The notes under the pieces: model-generated
Database searches by the model: none
Seen by the model: only the letters and a program-made list of their open reading frames with translations
Told to the model about the DNA's origin: nothing
Translations under genes and position numbers: made by a program
DNA from: SAR92 clade bacterium H231
Lineage (GTDB): Bacteria > Pseudomonadota > Gammaproteobacteria > Pseudomonadales > Porticoccaceae
NCBI GenBank assembly: GCA_025153775.1
Contig: JAOALC010000003.1
Coordinates: forward strand, 587,777 to 651,776
Length of the DNA stretch: 64,000 nt
Reading direction: 5' to 3'
Part shown: positions 14,138 through 23,130 of the stretch, piece after piece
How positions within the stretch are numbered: the stretch's first letter is position 1
Layout: each line of letters opens with the position of its first letter

Positions 14138-16717
14138 ATGTCAGGGCAGTTCTGCACAACTCTATATCACCGGTCACTTCCCCAGCGTTCTTGGTTTTTC
14201 ACGGCCCTTATTCTGAGCCTCTGGACTGCTTTGGCATCGGCGCAGCAGGATGCAACTGCAAGCTTCAATGAGGCCAGAGCCATGTGCGATGGCTTGACCG
14301 AAGAAAATAAATCAATGGCCGCAGCGGCCGGTTACGATATCGGCAAACTGTGCCGCAGTGTCGACCTTATGGGGTCAAGCTCAAATAAAGACGCTGATCA
14401 AACTGAATTACTTGTGCTGCCCAGGGGGGCAGAGATCAAAAACCAGCCAACATCTAATTTTGACGACGATCCGAAAGACAGTACTGAGTTGGAAAATAAG
14501 CGGGCTCTAGAGGAGCAGCGTGCAGCTGGAGAGAGGCTGCAAAAAATTGAGGTTGATGGCCTTAAGCCCTTTGGCTATGAGCTGTTTGCCGGAGAGCCCA
14601 CAACCTTTGAACCTGCGTCTCGTATTCCGGTTTCGCCGGACTATTTGTTGGGCCCTGGGGATGTATTAGAGGTTATATTATTTGGCAGCGACAATAAATC
14701 CTATTCCCTGGCCATAGGGCGCAATGGCACTATAGATTTTCCGGCGCTGGGACCTATTGCAGTTGCAGGAATTACCTTTGCCGATGCCAAGCAACTGTTG
14801 CATCAGCGTATTGCCGAGCAGATATTGGGTGTGGATGTGAGCATTAGCCTGGGTGAGCTGCGCTCCATACAGGTTTTTATTCTGGGCGAGGCCTACAAGC
14901 CTGGCTCCTATACGGTTTCATCTCTCTCAACCATCACCAATGCGCTATTTGTGAGCGGAGGCCTCAATGATATAGCGTCACTGCGCAATATTCGCCTTAA
15001 AAGGGCGGGGCAGCTAATCGCTGAACTGGACCTCTATGATTTGCTGCTGCACGGCGACACATTAAACGATAAGCGCCTCCAGTCTGGAGATGTAATCCAT
15101 ATACCCAGTGTAAAAAACACCGCCTCGGTAAATGGCGAGGTACGAAGACCAGCTATCTATGAGTTAAAAGGTGAAACCAGGGTAGAACAGCTGCTTGAGT
15201 TAGCGGGAGGGCTGTTGCCCGGCGCCTATGCCAGTGGCGCAATGATCGATCGCTTTGCTGAGTCCGGATTCAGAACAGTGCTAGATATTGACCTTAAGTC
15301 GGCCAAGGATCTGGCCACAGCTATTGAAAATGGCGATCTGTTAACCGTCACTCCAGTCGCAGAACACAAAGAGTTAGTGGTGACCTTGCAGGGCCATGTC
15401 CATCACCCAGGTGAGTTTCTGTGGCGTCCCGGGCTGCGCGTCTCCGATATTGTCAAACATATTCAGCAATTAAAGCCTGGCGCAGACTTGGATTTTGCAC
15501 TTATTCGCCGCGAACAGCCCCCTGTGGGGCGGTTAACAACAGTATTTTTAGATTTGGGCGCAGCCCTGGCACACAGCGGCAGCGATGCGGATTTGGTTCT
15601 TTTCCCCCGGGACCAGCTGCAGATTTTTTCCTATCAGTCAGGTCGAGAGCTGTTAGTTAGGCCGCTAGTCGAAGAGCTCAAAGCACAGTCCAAATCTGGT
15701 GCTATGGCCAGGGTTGTGTCTATTAGTGGCAGGGTTAAGTCGCCGGGAGAATATCCTCTGACTGAAAATATGACATTAACCCAGCTGGTGGCCGCAGCGG
15801 GAGGATTGGCTGAGGACGCCTATATGCAGCGGGTGGAGTTATCCCGGTATGATTTTGCTGATGCTCAGCAGGCATCTTCAAGCCATAGATCGGTTAATCT
15901 CGTCGAAGTCTATGATAATCCAGAGGCAGATCTCAGGTTGCGTCCCTACGATAATATCTCTGTACACAGCATTCCCGAATTTCGAGAAACTCTAGAAATC
16001 ACGCTTGAAGGGGAAGTGCAGTTCCCTGGGGTTTACACATTTACTCGCGGAGAGACCCTGACCAGTGTTATTCAGCGAGCCGGTGGTTTGACTCAGCTGG
16101 CCCACAGCAAAGCGGCAGTATTTATGCGCGAGAGCCTGCGGACCCAGGAGCAGGAGCGGCTTGAGGAGCTGAGGGGCAGGCTGCAGGCAGATATTGCAGC
16201 AGCATCCGTAGAGCGGCTTAACGAAGGTAAAACCAATGAGCTTGCCGAGACAAAAACACTGCTAGATGAGCTGACCGCAAGCGAGGCGATAGGCCGATTG
16301 GTTGTTAACCTAACAGCCATACTGGACGGCAGCCATGATGATGTAAAGCTTAAGGATGGGGATGTGCTAGTGGTGCCAGAGTACAGGCAGGAAGTGGCTG
16401 TGCTGGGCGAGGTGCAACAGCCCACTGCTCATCTTTTTAGGGCCGGATTTGATATTCATGACTATATCAACCTGAGCGGAGGCACCAATTCCCGAGCCGA
16501 TATAAAGCGCATTTATCTGGTTAAGGCAGATGGCTCAGTGGTTGTTCCCAGGCGCACAGGCTGGCTTAGCCGCAAACATATGACCGTTGAGCCCGGCGAT
16601 ACGCTGGTGGTGCCCCTGGATATAGACCGCAAAGACAATATGGTGGTCTGGGCTGAAGCCAGCCAGATTATCTACCAATTAGCTCTGGGGGCGGCCGCCG
16701 TCAGCAATCTGAAGTAA
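14138..16717 (+). CDS. Giant Wza-like polysaccharide export protein with six SLBB repeats (copy 1)
   Basis: This 859-residue protein has a signal peptide cleaved near A-S-A-Q (about residue 35). A Cys-containing N-terminal motif (E-A-R-A-M-C and A-A-G-Y-D-I-G-K-L-C-R-S) comes next. The polysaccharide export domain starts at about 165 with S-P-D-Y-L-L-G-P-G-D. About six SLBB units follow, each with G-x-V-x-x-P-G and ending near A-G-G, for example S-I-S-G-R-V-K-S-P-G-E-Y and T-L-E-G-E-V-Q-F-P-G-V-Y. The C-terminus, E-A-S-Q-I-I-Y-Q-L-A-L-G-A-A-A-V, resembles the amphipathic helix by which Wza crosses the outer membrane. Classical Wza is about 380 residues with no more than three such units. A paralogue of the same architecture is at 26435-28987. 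Wzi follows 35 bp later. Confidence 0.9.
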   Translation: MSGQFCTTLYHRSLPQRSWFFTALILSLWTALASAQQDATASFNEARAMCDGLTEENKSMAAAAGYDIGKLCRSVDLMGSSSNKDADQTELLVLPRGAEIKNQPTSNFDDDPKDSTELENKRALEEQRAAGERLQKIEVDGLKPFGYELFAGEPTTFEPASRIPVSPDYLLGPGDVLEVILFGSDNKSYSLAIGRNGTIDFPALGPIAVAGITFADAKQLLHQRIAEQILGVDVSISLGELRSIQVFILGEAYKPGSYTVSSLSTITNALFVSGGLNDIASLRNIRLKRAGQLIAELDLYDLLLHGDTLNDKRLQSGDVIHIPSVKNTASVNGEVRRPAIYELKGETRVEQLLELAGGLLPGAYASGAMIDRFAESGFRTVLDIDLKSAKDLATAIENGDLLTVTPVAEHKELVVTLQGHVHHPGEFLWRPGLRVSDIVKHIQQLKPGADLDFALIRREQPPVGRLTTVFLDLGAALAHSGSDADLVLFPRDQLQIFSYQSGRELLVRPLVEELKAQSKSGAMARVVSISGRVKSPGEYPLTENMTLTQLVAAAGGLAEDAYMQRVELSRYDFADAQQASSSHRSVNLVEVYDNPEADLRLRPYDNISVHSIPEFRETLEITLEGEVQFPGVYTFTRGETLTSVIQRAGGLTQLAHSKAAVFMRESLRTQEQERLEELRGRLQADIAAASVERLNEGKTNELAETKTLLDELTASEAIGRLVVNLTAILDGSHDDVKLKDGDVLVVPEYRQEVAVLGEVQQPTAHLFRAGFDIHDYINLSGGTNSRADIKRIYLVKADGSVVVPRRTGWLSRKHMTVEPGDTLVVPLDIDRKDNMVVWAEASQIIYQLALGAAAVSNLK

Positions 16718-16752
16718 CAGTCAAAATCATTATGCTTACCAGGAAGGTAGTT

Positions 16753-18228
16753 GTGTTTAAAAGGATTCAAATCACCCACATATTATGGATAGCACTTATA
16801 TTCTGCCCCCAGGTCTGCTTATCTGAGCCCTGGATAGATACCCGTGACGCGGGTTTACGGGCCGATATTGAGCGATTATCTGCAGCCGGTGCCCTGACTA
16901 CACCGATTAACACATGGCCATTAATGTGGTCGGGCATTCTCAACGATCTGGAAATGTTTGACGATCAGAAACACCCGAGGCTACAGGACAGTTATGGGCG
17001 GGTGATGGCAATGGGTAACAAGGCCCTTAGGTCCTCCGCGTTGGGGGCTTCAGCAAAGCTATCCCTGGCCTCTGATACGGGGTTATGGCGTCATTTTGGC
17101 GCTGATAGCAGAGATGAAGGCTCGCTTAGTATGCGACGCAGCGGGCTAAGCAAGCACTTTGCTTACAATTTAGAGTTAACCCAGATTCATAACTCTTGGG
17201 ATGGAGACCCAACCCATTACGATAATAGTTACTTTGGATTTGTTTGGGGTAACTGGATTGGGCTGGTGGGTAAGGTGGAGAAATGGTGGGGCCCAGGTTG
17301 GAACAGCAGCCTTATACTCAGTAACAATGCCCGTCCAGCGCCAGGATTTATGTTACAGCGCAACTATTCTGATCAATCAATGCTGCCAGTGGTGAAATGG
17401 CTGGGGCCCTGGACTGCCAGCTTATTTGTCTCCAAGCTCGATGACGAGCGACATATTGACGGCGCTAAGTTAGTGGGTATGACACTGGGGTTCAGGCCCC
17501 TGCAGTCATGGGAGATAAATCTAAGGCGCACTGCCCAGTGGGGTGGCGAAGGCAGGCCAGAGGGGCTAAAGAGCTTTTTTGAGCTAGTAACTGGTATTGC
17601 AGATAACTGCGAAACCGCTGAATGCAGGGTTAATGAGCCGGGTAATCAGCTGGGTGCTATTGATATTAACTGGAATCCCAGCTGGCTGGGCGGTTCTGTT
17701 TATGTTCAATCTGTGGGTGAGGATGAGTCCGGTGCTCTGCCCTCAAGAAGTTCAAGGCAGTACGGCTTTAAAAAGACCATTGATAACCGGTTTTTTAATG
17801 GGCAGGTTTTTATTGAGCATGACAATACCTCTACCGTAAGTTTTTCCAATCATTACAATATTCTCTACAACCACAGTATTTATCAAACGGGCTACCGTTA
17901 TCAGGGTCGAGTGATAGGCGCTACCTGGGACAATGACAGCAAGGTCACTAGTGTTGGGGCTGTGGGTTATCTGAATAATGGTGATGCGGTAGAGGCTCGT
18001 TTCAGTCGCGGCGAGATTAATGCAGATAGCATTTCGGGCCCAGCCACATTGCACAGCATAGCGACGCAGGGTGGGGAATTTAGCTCTTTAGCTGCAAAAT
18101 GGAGCCGTTCATTTGTTTGGGGTGAGGCTGAGATGCAGGGGCGCTATACAGATAGCCTGTTGGATGAATTCGGCCGGCAGGATAATCACTTTAGGATAGG
18201 TGTTTCGTTTACTTACCTGTTTGAGTAG
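16753..18228 (+). CDS. wzi: Wzi-family capsule assembly outer-membrane protein
   Basis: The protein is about 491 residues from GTG at 16753, chosen because AGGAAGG at 16741-16747 sits five bases before it. ATG at 16732 in the same frame would add seven residues and has no ribosome site. The signal peptide ends near L-S-E-P-W. The mature sequence is rich in alternating beta strands with aromatic girdles and ends in F-R-I-G-V-S-F-T-Y-L-F-E, a terminal beta-barrel strand with F near the end. It fits the Wzi (PF14052) 18-strand barrel that tethers capsule to the cell surface. It is cotranscribed with the upstream SLBB exporter. Confidence 0.85.
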   Translation: MFKRIQITHILWIALIFCPQVCLSEPWIDTRDAGLRADIERLSAAGALTTPINTWPLMWSGILNDLEMFDDQKHPRLQDSYGRVMAMGNKALRSSALGASAKLSLASDTGLWRHFGADSRDEGSLSMRRSGLSKHFAYNLELTQIHNSWDGDPTHYDNSYFGFVWGNWIGLVGKVEKWWGPGWNSSLILSNNARPAPGFMLQRNYSDQSMLPVVKWLGPWTASLFVSKLDDERHIDGAKLVGMTLGFRPLQSWEINLRRTAQWGGEGRPEGLKSFFELVTGIADNCETAECRVNEPGNQLGAIDINWNPSWLGGSVYVQSVGEDESGALPSRSSRQYGFKKTIDNRFFNGQVFIEHDNTSTVSFSNHYNILYNHSIYQTGYRYQGRVIGATWDNDSKVTSVGAVGYLNNGDAVEARFSRGEINADSISGPATLHSIATQGGEFSSLAAKWSRSFVWGEAEMQGRYTDSLLDEFGRQDNHFRIGVSFTYLFE

Positions 18229-18276
18229 GGCTTATATTAATAATTGGTCTATGCTTTATCTATAACTTGATTGTTG

Positions 18277-18328
18277 GCTCAGGGCTGTTATTAAGCTCAG
18301 GGCTGTTATTTGGGCTCAGGGCTGTTAC
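18277..18328 (+). repeat. Triple direct repeat before rmlA
   Basis: Three copies of GCTCAGGGCTGTTA lie at 18277-18292, 18295-18310 and 18314-18328, with periods of 18 and 19 bp, about one and a half helical turns. They fill most of the wzi-rmlA gap (18229-18364). They may be tandem duplication products or a regulatory array. Confidence 0.75.
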
Positions 18329-18364
18329 CAAAAATATTAGGGATGTTGCACAAGGAAGTGTTAG

Positions 18365-19255
18365 TTGTCGCAAAATAGACCTTACAAGGGAATTATTCTT
18401 GCTGGAGGCTCAGGTACTCGCCTTCATCCAATCACGCTGGCAGCCTCTAAACAGCTGCTACCTGTCTATGATAAACCTATGATTTATTACCCGCTATCCG
18501 TCCTTATGTTGGCAGGTATCAGGCAGGTATTAGTGATTTCCACGCCCACAGATTTGCCTGGATTTCAGCGTATGCTGGGTGATGGAAGGCAGTTTGGTAT
18601 TGAGATCAGCTATAGGGAACAGCCTTCTCCTGACGGCTTGGCTCAAGCCTTTACTATTGGTGAAGCCTTTATTGGTGCGGACAATGTCTGTTTAATTCTG
18701 GGCGACAATATTTTTTATGGCCAGCACTTTACCGACAAGCTTTTAGCTGCGACCCAGCGCAATAAAGGCGGCACATTATTTGGCTACCATGTGCAAAATC
18801 CACAGGATTTTGGGGTGGTGGAGTTTAATGCGGCAGGGGGCGTCAAAGGGATCGCAGAAAAGCCCAGTATCCCCAAATCTAACTATGCAATCACCGGGCT
18901 GTATTTTTACGATAATCGGGTGGTTGAGATCGCCAAAACCATTGTTCCCTCCCCCAGAGGTGAGCTGGAAATTACTGATATTAATAATACCTACCTTAGG
19001 CTCAATAACCTGGATGTCATTATGCTTGGGCGCGGTTTTGCCTGGTTGGACACCGGAACCCATGACTCTTTGCTAGAGGCGGGTCAATTTGTGCAAACCA
19101 TAGAGCAGCGCCAGGGGCTTAAGGTGGCCTGCTTGGAGGAGATAGCCTTTCACCGTGGCTGGATAACCTACGATGCCCTGCAACAGCAGGCCACAGTGCT
19201 GTGTAAAACCGGCTATGGCCAGTACCTTCAGAAAGTAGTGGACGGCTACCAGTGA
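18365..19255 (+). CDS. rmlA: Glucose-1-phosphate thymidylyltransferase (copy 1)
   Basis: The 296-residue enzyme carries the nucleotidyltransferase signature [11 protein letters not shown], then [23 protein letters not shown] and a C-terminal region usual for RmlA. It makes dTDP-glucose from glucose-1-phosphate and dTTP, the first step of dTDP-rhamnose. The start is TTG at 18365, with AAGGAAG about 8 bp upstream; no ATG lies before the signature. A second rmlA is at 61420-62304. The stop codon is followed directly and in the same frame by the rmlC remnant, so a deletion ended just at this gene. Confidence 0.93.
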   Translation: MSQNRPYKGIILAGGSGTRLHPITLAASKQLLPVYDKPMIYYPLSVLMLAGIRQVLVISTPTDLPGFQRMLGDGRQFGIEISYREQPSPDGLAQAFTIGEAFIGADNVCLILGDNIFYGQHFTDKLLAATQRNKGGTLFGYHVQNPQDFGVVEFNAAGGVKGIAEKPSIPKSNYAITGLYFYDNRVVEIAKTIVPSPRGELEITDINNTYLRLNNLDVIMLGRGFAWLDTGTHDSLLEAGQFVQTIEQRQGLKVACLEEIAFHRGWITYDALQQQATVLCKTGYGQYLQKVVDGYQ

Positions 19256-19465
19256 AAGTTCTGGATACCACCCGGGCTAGCCCACGGCTTTGCTGTGGTC
19301 TCGGAGGTCGCTGATCTGGAGTACAAGTGCACGGACTATTACGACCCTAAAGATGAAGCCTGTTTGGCATGGAATGATCCCGCGCTCAATATCGACTGGC
19401 CTATCAGTGATCCGATTCTCTCTGAAAAAGATAAGAGAGGCGTTAGTTTGGGCGAGTTGCTGTGA
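19256..19465 (+). pseudogene. rmlC: rmlC remnant (dTDP-4-dehydrorhamnose 3,5-epimerase, C-terminal part)
   Basis: Reading from 19256 gives [24 protein letters not shown] and W-P-I-S-D-P, ending in TGA at 19463-19465. This matches residues from about 108 to the end of the intact RmlC at 62301-62837. The first 100 or so residues, including the catalytic R-G-L-H region, are gone. A GTG-AAA-GTT at 19252 overlapping the rmlA stop looks like the original start of rmlC, now joined out of frame to the tail. So a deletion of about 300 bp inside the gene is inferred. The remnant cannot be functional, and epimerase must come from the second rml operon. Confidence 0.9.
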
Positions 19466-20349
19466 TAAAGCTGCTTATAACTGGTACTGAGGGGCAGTTG
19501 GGTCAGTCATTTCAGGCTGCCCTGGATGGCCGCAAAGATTTTATTGCTTGTGCTTATAACAAGGCCGAATTGGATATTACTGATGCCGGGGCTGTTGAGG
19601 CTGCAATTATAAAAGATCGCCCAGATTTCTTGTTAAATGCCGCAGCCTATACTCTGGTGGACCAGGCCGAAGTAGAAAGAGATCTGTCTATGCAAATAAA
19701 CCAGACTGGAACCGCTAATTTAGCCCAAGCCTGCGCTGCCAACAATATTCCTATTGTTCATTTTTCCACTGATTATGTGTTTGATGGCTCTGGAAATAGC
19801 CTATGGTCAGAGACTGACGGCCCATCGCCTCTGAATCTCTACGGCGCTAGCAAGTTGGCTGGTGAGCGTGAGATTCAGAACATCTGCGATCAATATCTGA
19901 TTTTTCGGACAAGCTGGCTGTTTTCTCCCTTTGGCAGCAATTTTGTAAAGTCCATGCTGCGCCTTGGGGCTCAGCGCACCGATTTGTCTGTAGTCAATGA
20001 CCAGATTGGCAAGCCGACCTGCACCTTTGAAATTGTGCGTTTGGTACTTAAAATATTGCCTAGGGTCAATGGACGCTGGGGCCTGTATCACCTAGCGCAG
20101 CCTGAGGCCATTAGCTGGCACGGCTTTGCCAGAGAGATTTTTGCCGAAGCTAATAGACAGGGGTTTGAATTGGCACTGGAAGAGTTATTTGCCATAGGCT
20201 CAGCCGATTATCCGGTATCGGCGGTTCGCCCTAAAAACTCTCAACTAGACTGCACAAAGCTTGAGGCGGCTTTTAATGTGCAGATAAATCCTTGGCAGCA
20301 GTCACTGAGCGAAACATTAAGAGTATTGCAATCTGATGGCCGAATATAA
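19462..20349 (+). CDS. rmlD: dTDP-4-dehydrorhamnose reductase (copy 1)
   Basis: The 295-residue short-chain dehydrogenase begins K-L-L-I-T-G-T-E-G-Q-L-G-Q, an NADPH-binding glycine motif. It has S-T-D-Y-V-F-D-G and a Y-G-A-S-K catalytic pair (Tyr, Lys). RmlD reduces the 4-keto group to give dTDP-L-rhamnose. GTG at 19462 overlaps the TGA of the rmlC remnant, the same GTGA coupling an intact operon would have. The last codons overlap rmlB by 14 bp. A second copy is at 62834-63709. Confidence 0.92.
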   Translation: MIKLLITGTEGQLGQSFQAALDGRKDFIACAYNKAELDITDAGAVEAAIIKDRPDFLLNAAAYTLVDQAEVERDLSMQINQTGTANLAQACAANNIPIVHFSTDYVFDGSGNSLWSETDGPSPLNLYGASKLAGEREIQNICDQYLIFRTSWLFSPFGSNFVKSMLRLGAQRTDLSVVNDQIGKPTCTFEIVRLVLKILPRVNGRWGLYHLAQPEAISWHGFAREIFAEANRQGFELALEELFAIGSADYPVSAVRPKNSQLDCTKLEAAFNVQINPWQQSLSETLRVLQSDGRI

Positions 20350-21349
20350 CCCAAAAAATATGCTGGTAACCGGTGGTGCTGGTTTTATTGGCAGCAACTT
20401 TATTCGCTATATGCTAAAAAAGTACAGCGATATCAGGATGATCAATCTGGATAAGTTAACTTACGCAGGTTCTAAGGCCAATCTTGTTGGTCTGCCGATC
20501 ACAGCAGATTATGTTTTTATCCAGGGGGATATCTGTAACAGCAGTCTGGTAGCTTCGATTTTAGAGCAGTATTCAATAGATACCATTGTGCACTTTGCCG
20601 CAGAAAGTCATGTGGATAGATCCATAGAGGGCCCCGGCGAGTTTGTTCAAACTAATATTACAGGTACCTTTACTCTGCTTGAGGCCGCTAGAGAATATTG
20701 GGGTCAGAGCAGAAACCTAGTTAGTAATAAATGCAGGTTTCATCATATATCTACAGATGAAGTGTTTGGATCACTAGAAAACCATGGCCCTGCTTTTTCC
20801 GAGACCACGGCCTATGCGCCCAACTCTCCCTATTCCGCAACCAAGGCTGGGTCTGATTATCTGGTAAGAGCCTGGCATCGCACCTATGGCTTGCCTGTGA
20901 CTATCAGTCACTGCTCCAATAATTACGGACCCTATCAGCACAGTGAAAAATTTATACCCACTGTGGTGCGCGCCTGCTTAAATCAGACGGACATTCCTGT
21001 GTATGGAGATGGCACTAATATTCGCGACTGGCTGTATGTAGAGGACCACTGCTCTGCCGTTGATACTCTGGTGCGCAGAGGTATTGTTGGCCAGGCCTAC
21101 AATATTGGGGGCCTTAATGAGTGGTCAAATATTCATATCTGCCAGTTGATTTGCGATCTGATGGATCAACAGCTGCCCAGCAATGCGCCCCACCGCAGAC
21201 TAATCCAGTTTGTAGCAGATCGCCCTGGCCATGATTGGCGTTACGCCATAGACGCCAGCAAACTTGTCGAGCAACTGGGCTGGTCCCCTCAGCAAACCTT
21301 TCAGACAGGTATAACTGCAACCTTAGATTGGATGATGCAAGCCCGTTAA
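20336..21349 (+). CDS. rmlB: dTDP-glucose 4,6-dehydratase (copy 1)
   Basis: The 337-residue enzyme has the NAD-binding motif [27 protein letters not shown] and Y-S-A-T-K-A with the catalytic Tyr and Lys. N-N-Y-G-P-Y and R-D-W-L-Y-V-E-D-H complete the RmlB pattern. It converts dTDP-glucose to the 4-keto-6-deoxy sugar. ATG 20336 lies inside the end of rmlD, implying translational coupling. The gene order here is A-(C)-D-B, while the right-hand operon is B-A-C-D, so the two operons were acquired or arranged independently. Confidence 0.93.
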   Translation: MAEYNPKNMLVTGGAGFIGSNFIRYMLKKYSDIRMINLDKLTYAGSKANLVGLPITADYVFIQGDICNSSLVASILEQYSIDTIVHFAAESHVDRSIEGPGEFVQTNITGTFTLLEAAREYWGQSRNLVSNKCRFHHISTDEVFGSLENHGPAFSETTAYAPNSPYSATKAGSDYLVRAWHRTYGLPVTISHCSNNYGPYQHSEKFIPTVVRACLNQTDIPVYGDGTNIRDWLYVEDHCSAVDTLVRRGIVGQAYNIGGLNEWSNIHICQLICDLMDQQLPSNAPHRRLIQFVADRPGHDWRYAIDASKLVEQLGWSPQQTFQTGITATLDWMMQAR

Positions 21350-21361
21350 AAAGTTTGTTCG

Positions 21362-22804
21362 TTAATCGGTTAGTTGTCTGGGGATATAGTCGGCTGGCTT
21401 AAAATGACAGAATATATTGGCAAAGGACTCGCCCTCCAGCGGATAGGGGCGCCCATGGGTCAGCCTACCTCCCTCATAAAAAATTACTTCTCCAGGCTTA
21501 AGTATGACCTGGTGGCGGCGGTAATAATTATCATCGATTACTAGGGGCCAGTCCTGATCTACCTGCTGGTCAATATTGATAATTGCGCTGATAATATGGG
21601 TCTCCAGACGGTCCTGGTGGCATTTAAGCACCGCGCCGCGGTGATAAACACGAATACCATAAACATAGGTAGGCAATAGCTCTTTGCCACACCATTGCTC
21701 CATCAGCAGTTTAAGAGCCCCATGAATTTCTTCTCTCAGGTCGGTACTTAAATCAACCAGTGAGCTGGATTTTGTTTTTTTATGGCCTGAATTGGAAATA
21801 AAGTCTCCAGGCACTATCTCTATTTCTTGTGACTCCTGGTGGTTTGAATAGAATTCCTGAATTTTTGCCAACATGCCGTCGGGGAGCTGGGCCTTGGCAA
21901 AACCTGTTGCGGTGTAGTTGGGAATAAAGTCATTGGCCCCTCTAACAAACATAGGGGGCTGCTCTGGCAGGCGACTATTGCTGCGAAACCATTTGGTAAT
22001 AATTGCCTTATACCCTTTCAGCACAGGCTGAGCATGATGCATGGTGTTGGGGTTGGGTGACCCATCTGTATTCAGGCTCGACCAGACCACCGCCAGGCCC
22101 TGTTTGGGCTGAAAATCCTGACCAATCTTGGTAAAGCTGGTTATACCCCCCTCTTCAACAGTGTTCAGGTAAATCATTACCGTAAAGGTGCGCTGCCCCA
22201 TCTCGGCGCCATGCTCCTCTATCTCATGTTGTTCAAAATAGTCGGTATGGGGCTTAAACTCCTGGCCGACAGAGTAATGTTGCCCCTGTATGGTTTCAGA
22301 ATAAGATTCATCTATGCCGAGGAGTTTACAAATCCGCTGATCTACATCCTGTATCAGCGAATCCTCTATGGTCCCTAAATCGCAGGTTTTACTGGTGCGA
22401 AATGCGTTATCTGGCTCAAAACTACTGAGCTCGGAGGGTCTGAGTTGGGACTCTATAGCGGCGATAATATGCCCGCATTCATCACTATTTAAAAAATCTG
22501 CGACAGTATAAAGTTGAAGTGATTCCGAATTTATAGGCTTGCCATTGGGGATAAAAAGGCTATCTGTGGCGATTGGCTGACCGTAATTATCAGAGCCCGT
22601 TTGTTTTTGCTCGGTTTGTGCTGTTGCAAAAGGGTTGATCAGCTGGTCGACTGGTACACTGGGCTCAAACTGCATTTCACGCACAATTGCCTGATAGCTA
22701 TAACCTTCATCGAAAAGGATTTTAAAGATACCATTTTTATCCTGGCCGCTGTCTACATTGGTCTTAATCCAGTTTTGCCAATCTGTATTAAATTCAGTCT
22801 TCAT
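21362..22804 (-). CDS. Two-domain 2-oxoglutarate/Fe(II) oxygenase, prolyl-4-hydroxylase-like
   Basis: The 480-residue protein has a small N-terminal segment (about 1-55, D-W-Q-N-W-I and I-L-F-D-E-G-Y-S). A P4H-like oxygenase domain lies at about 95-275, with iron ligands H186 and D188 (P-H-T-D-Y-F), H257 and the 2OG-binding K266 (H-A-Q-P-V-L-K-G-Y-K). A second jelly-roll region at about 350-470 has its own H396-x-D398 and H450-x-R452. Two oxygenase modules in one chain are unusual. Such enzymes hydroxylate proline or other residues in proteins, or small molecules. It is the only minus-strand gene in the EPS region, convergent with rmlB (12 bp apart) and divergent from the Thr/Pro-rich protein gene, a possible substrate. 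Confidence 0.8.
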   Translation of the reverse strand: MKTEFNTDWQNWIKTNVDSGQDKNGIFKILFDEGYSYQAIVREMQFEPSVPVDQLINPFATAQTEQKQTGSDNYGQPIATDSLFIPNGKPINSESLQLYTVADFLNSDECGHIIAAIESQLRPSELSSFEPDNAFRTSKTCDLGTIEDSLIQDVDQRICKLLGIDESYSETIQGQHYSVGQEFKPHTDYFEQHEIEEHGAEMGQRTFTVMIYLNTVEEGGITSFTKIGQDFQPKQGLAVVWSSLNTDGSPNPNTMHHAQPVLKGYKAIITKWFRSNSRLPEQPPMFVRGANDFIPNYTATGFAKAQLPDGMLAKIQEFYSNHQESQEIEIVPGDFISNSGHKKTKSSSLVDLSTDLREEIHGALKLLMEQWCGKELLPTYVYGIRVYHRGAVLKCHQDRLETHIISAIINIDQQVDQDWPLVIDDNYYRRHQVILKPGEVIFYEGGRLTHGRPYPLEGESFANIFCHFKPADYIPRQLTD

Positions 22805-23020
22805 CTAGAGCTCATAGTTAATCAATCTGTAATAATTATTGATGGTACTTATAAAGTGTTATCGCCTGATACTGGGTTAACGGTCGCTTAATATCAATGT
22901 TAGGTTACGAAGCACATATTAACTTGACCTATTACAGTTTGGCCACAGACTAGCTAATAAGAGTCTAAGTCTTTTTTTGCTTTAGTAGCCAAGAGCAGGA
23001 AAAAGCGGTTACTAATGGGT

Positions 23021-23045
23021 TTAGCAGTTGCAATTAGCAGTTGCA
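23021..23045 (+). repeat. 12-bp direct repeat in the gap before the GfcA-like gene
   Basis: TTAGCAGTTGCA occurs at 23021-23032 and 23034-23045, separated by one base. It lies in the 326-bp divergent gap between the oxygenase gene and the GfcA-like gene (22805-23130). The gap is AT-rich and must hold promoters for both, but I could not pick a convincing -35/-10 pair. The repeat could be a protein-binding site. Confidence 0.6.
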
Positions 23046-23130
23046 CCATCAGAATTAGAGAAGTATCATTGCGACTTATTATTCATTTATGATTAAAACG
23101 CTGTTTCAGTACCTTGGAGAGAAGAAGTTT

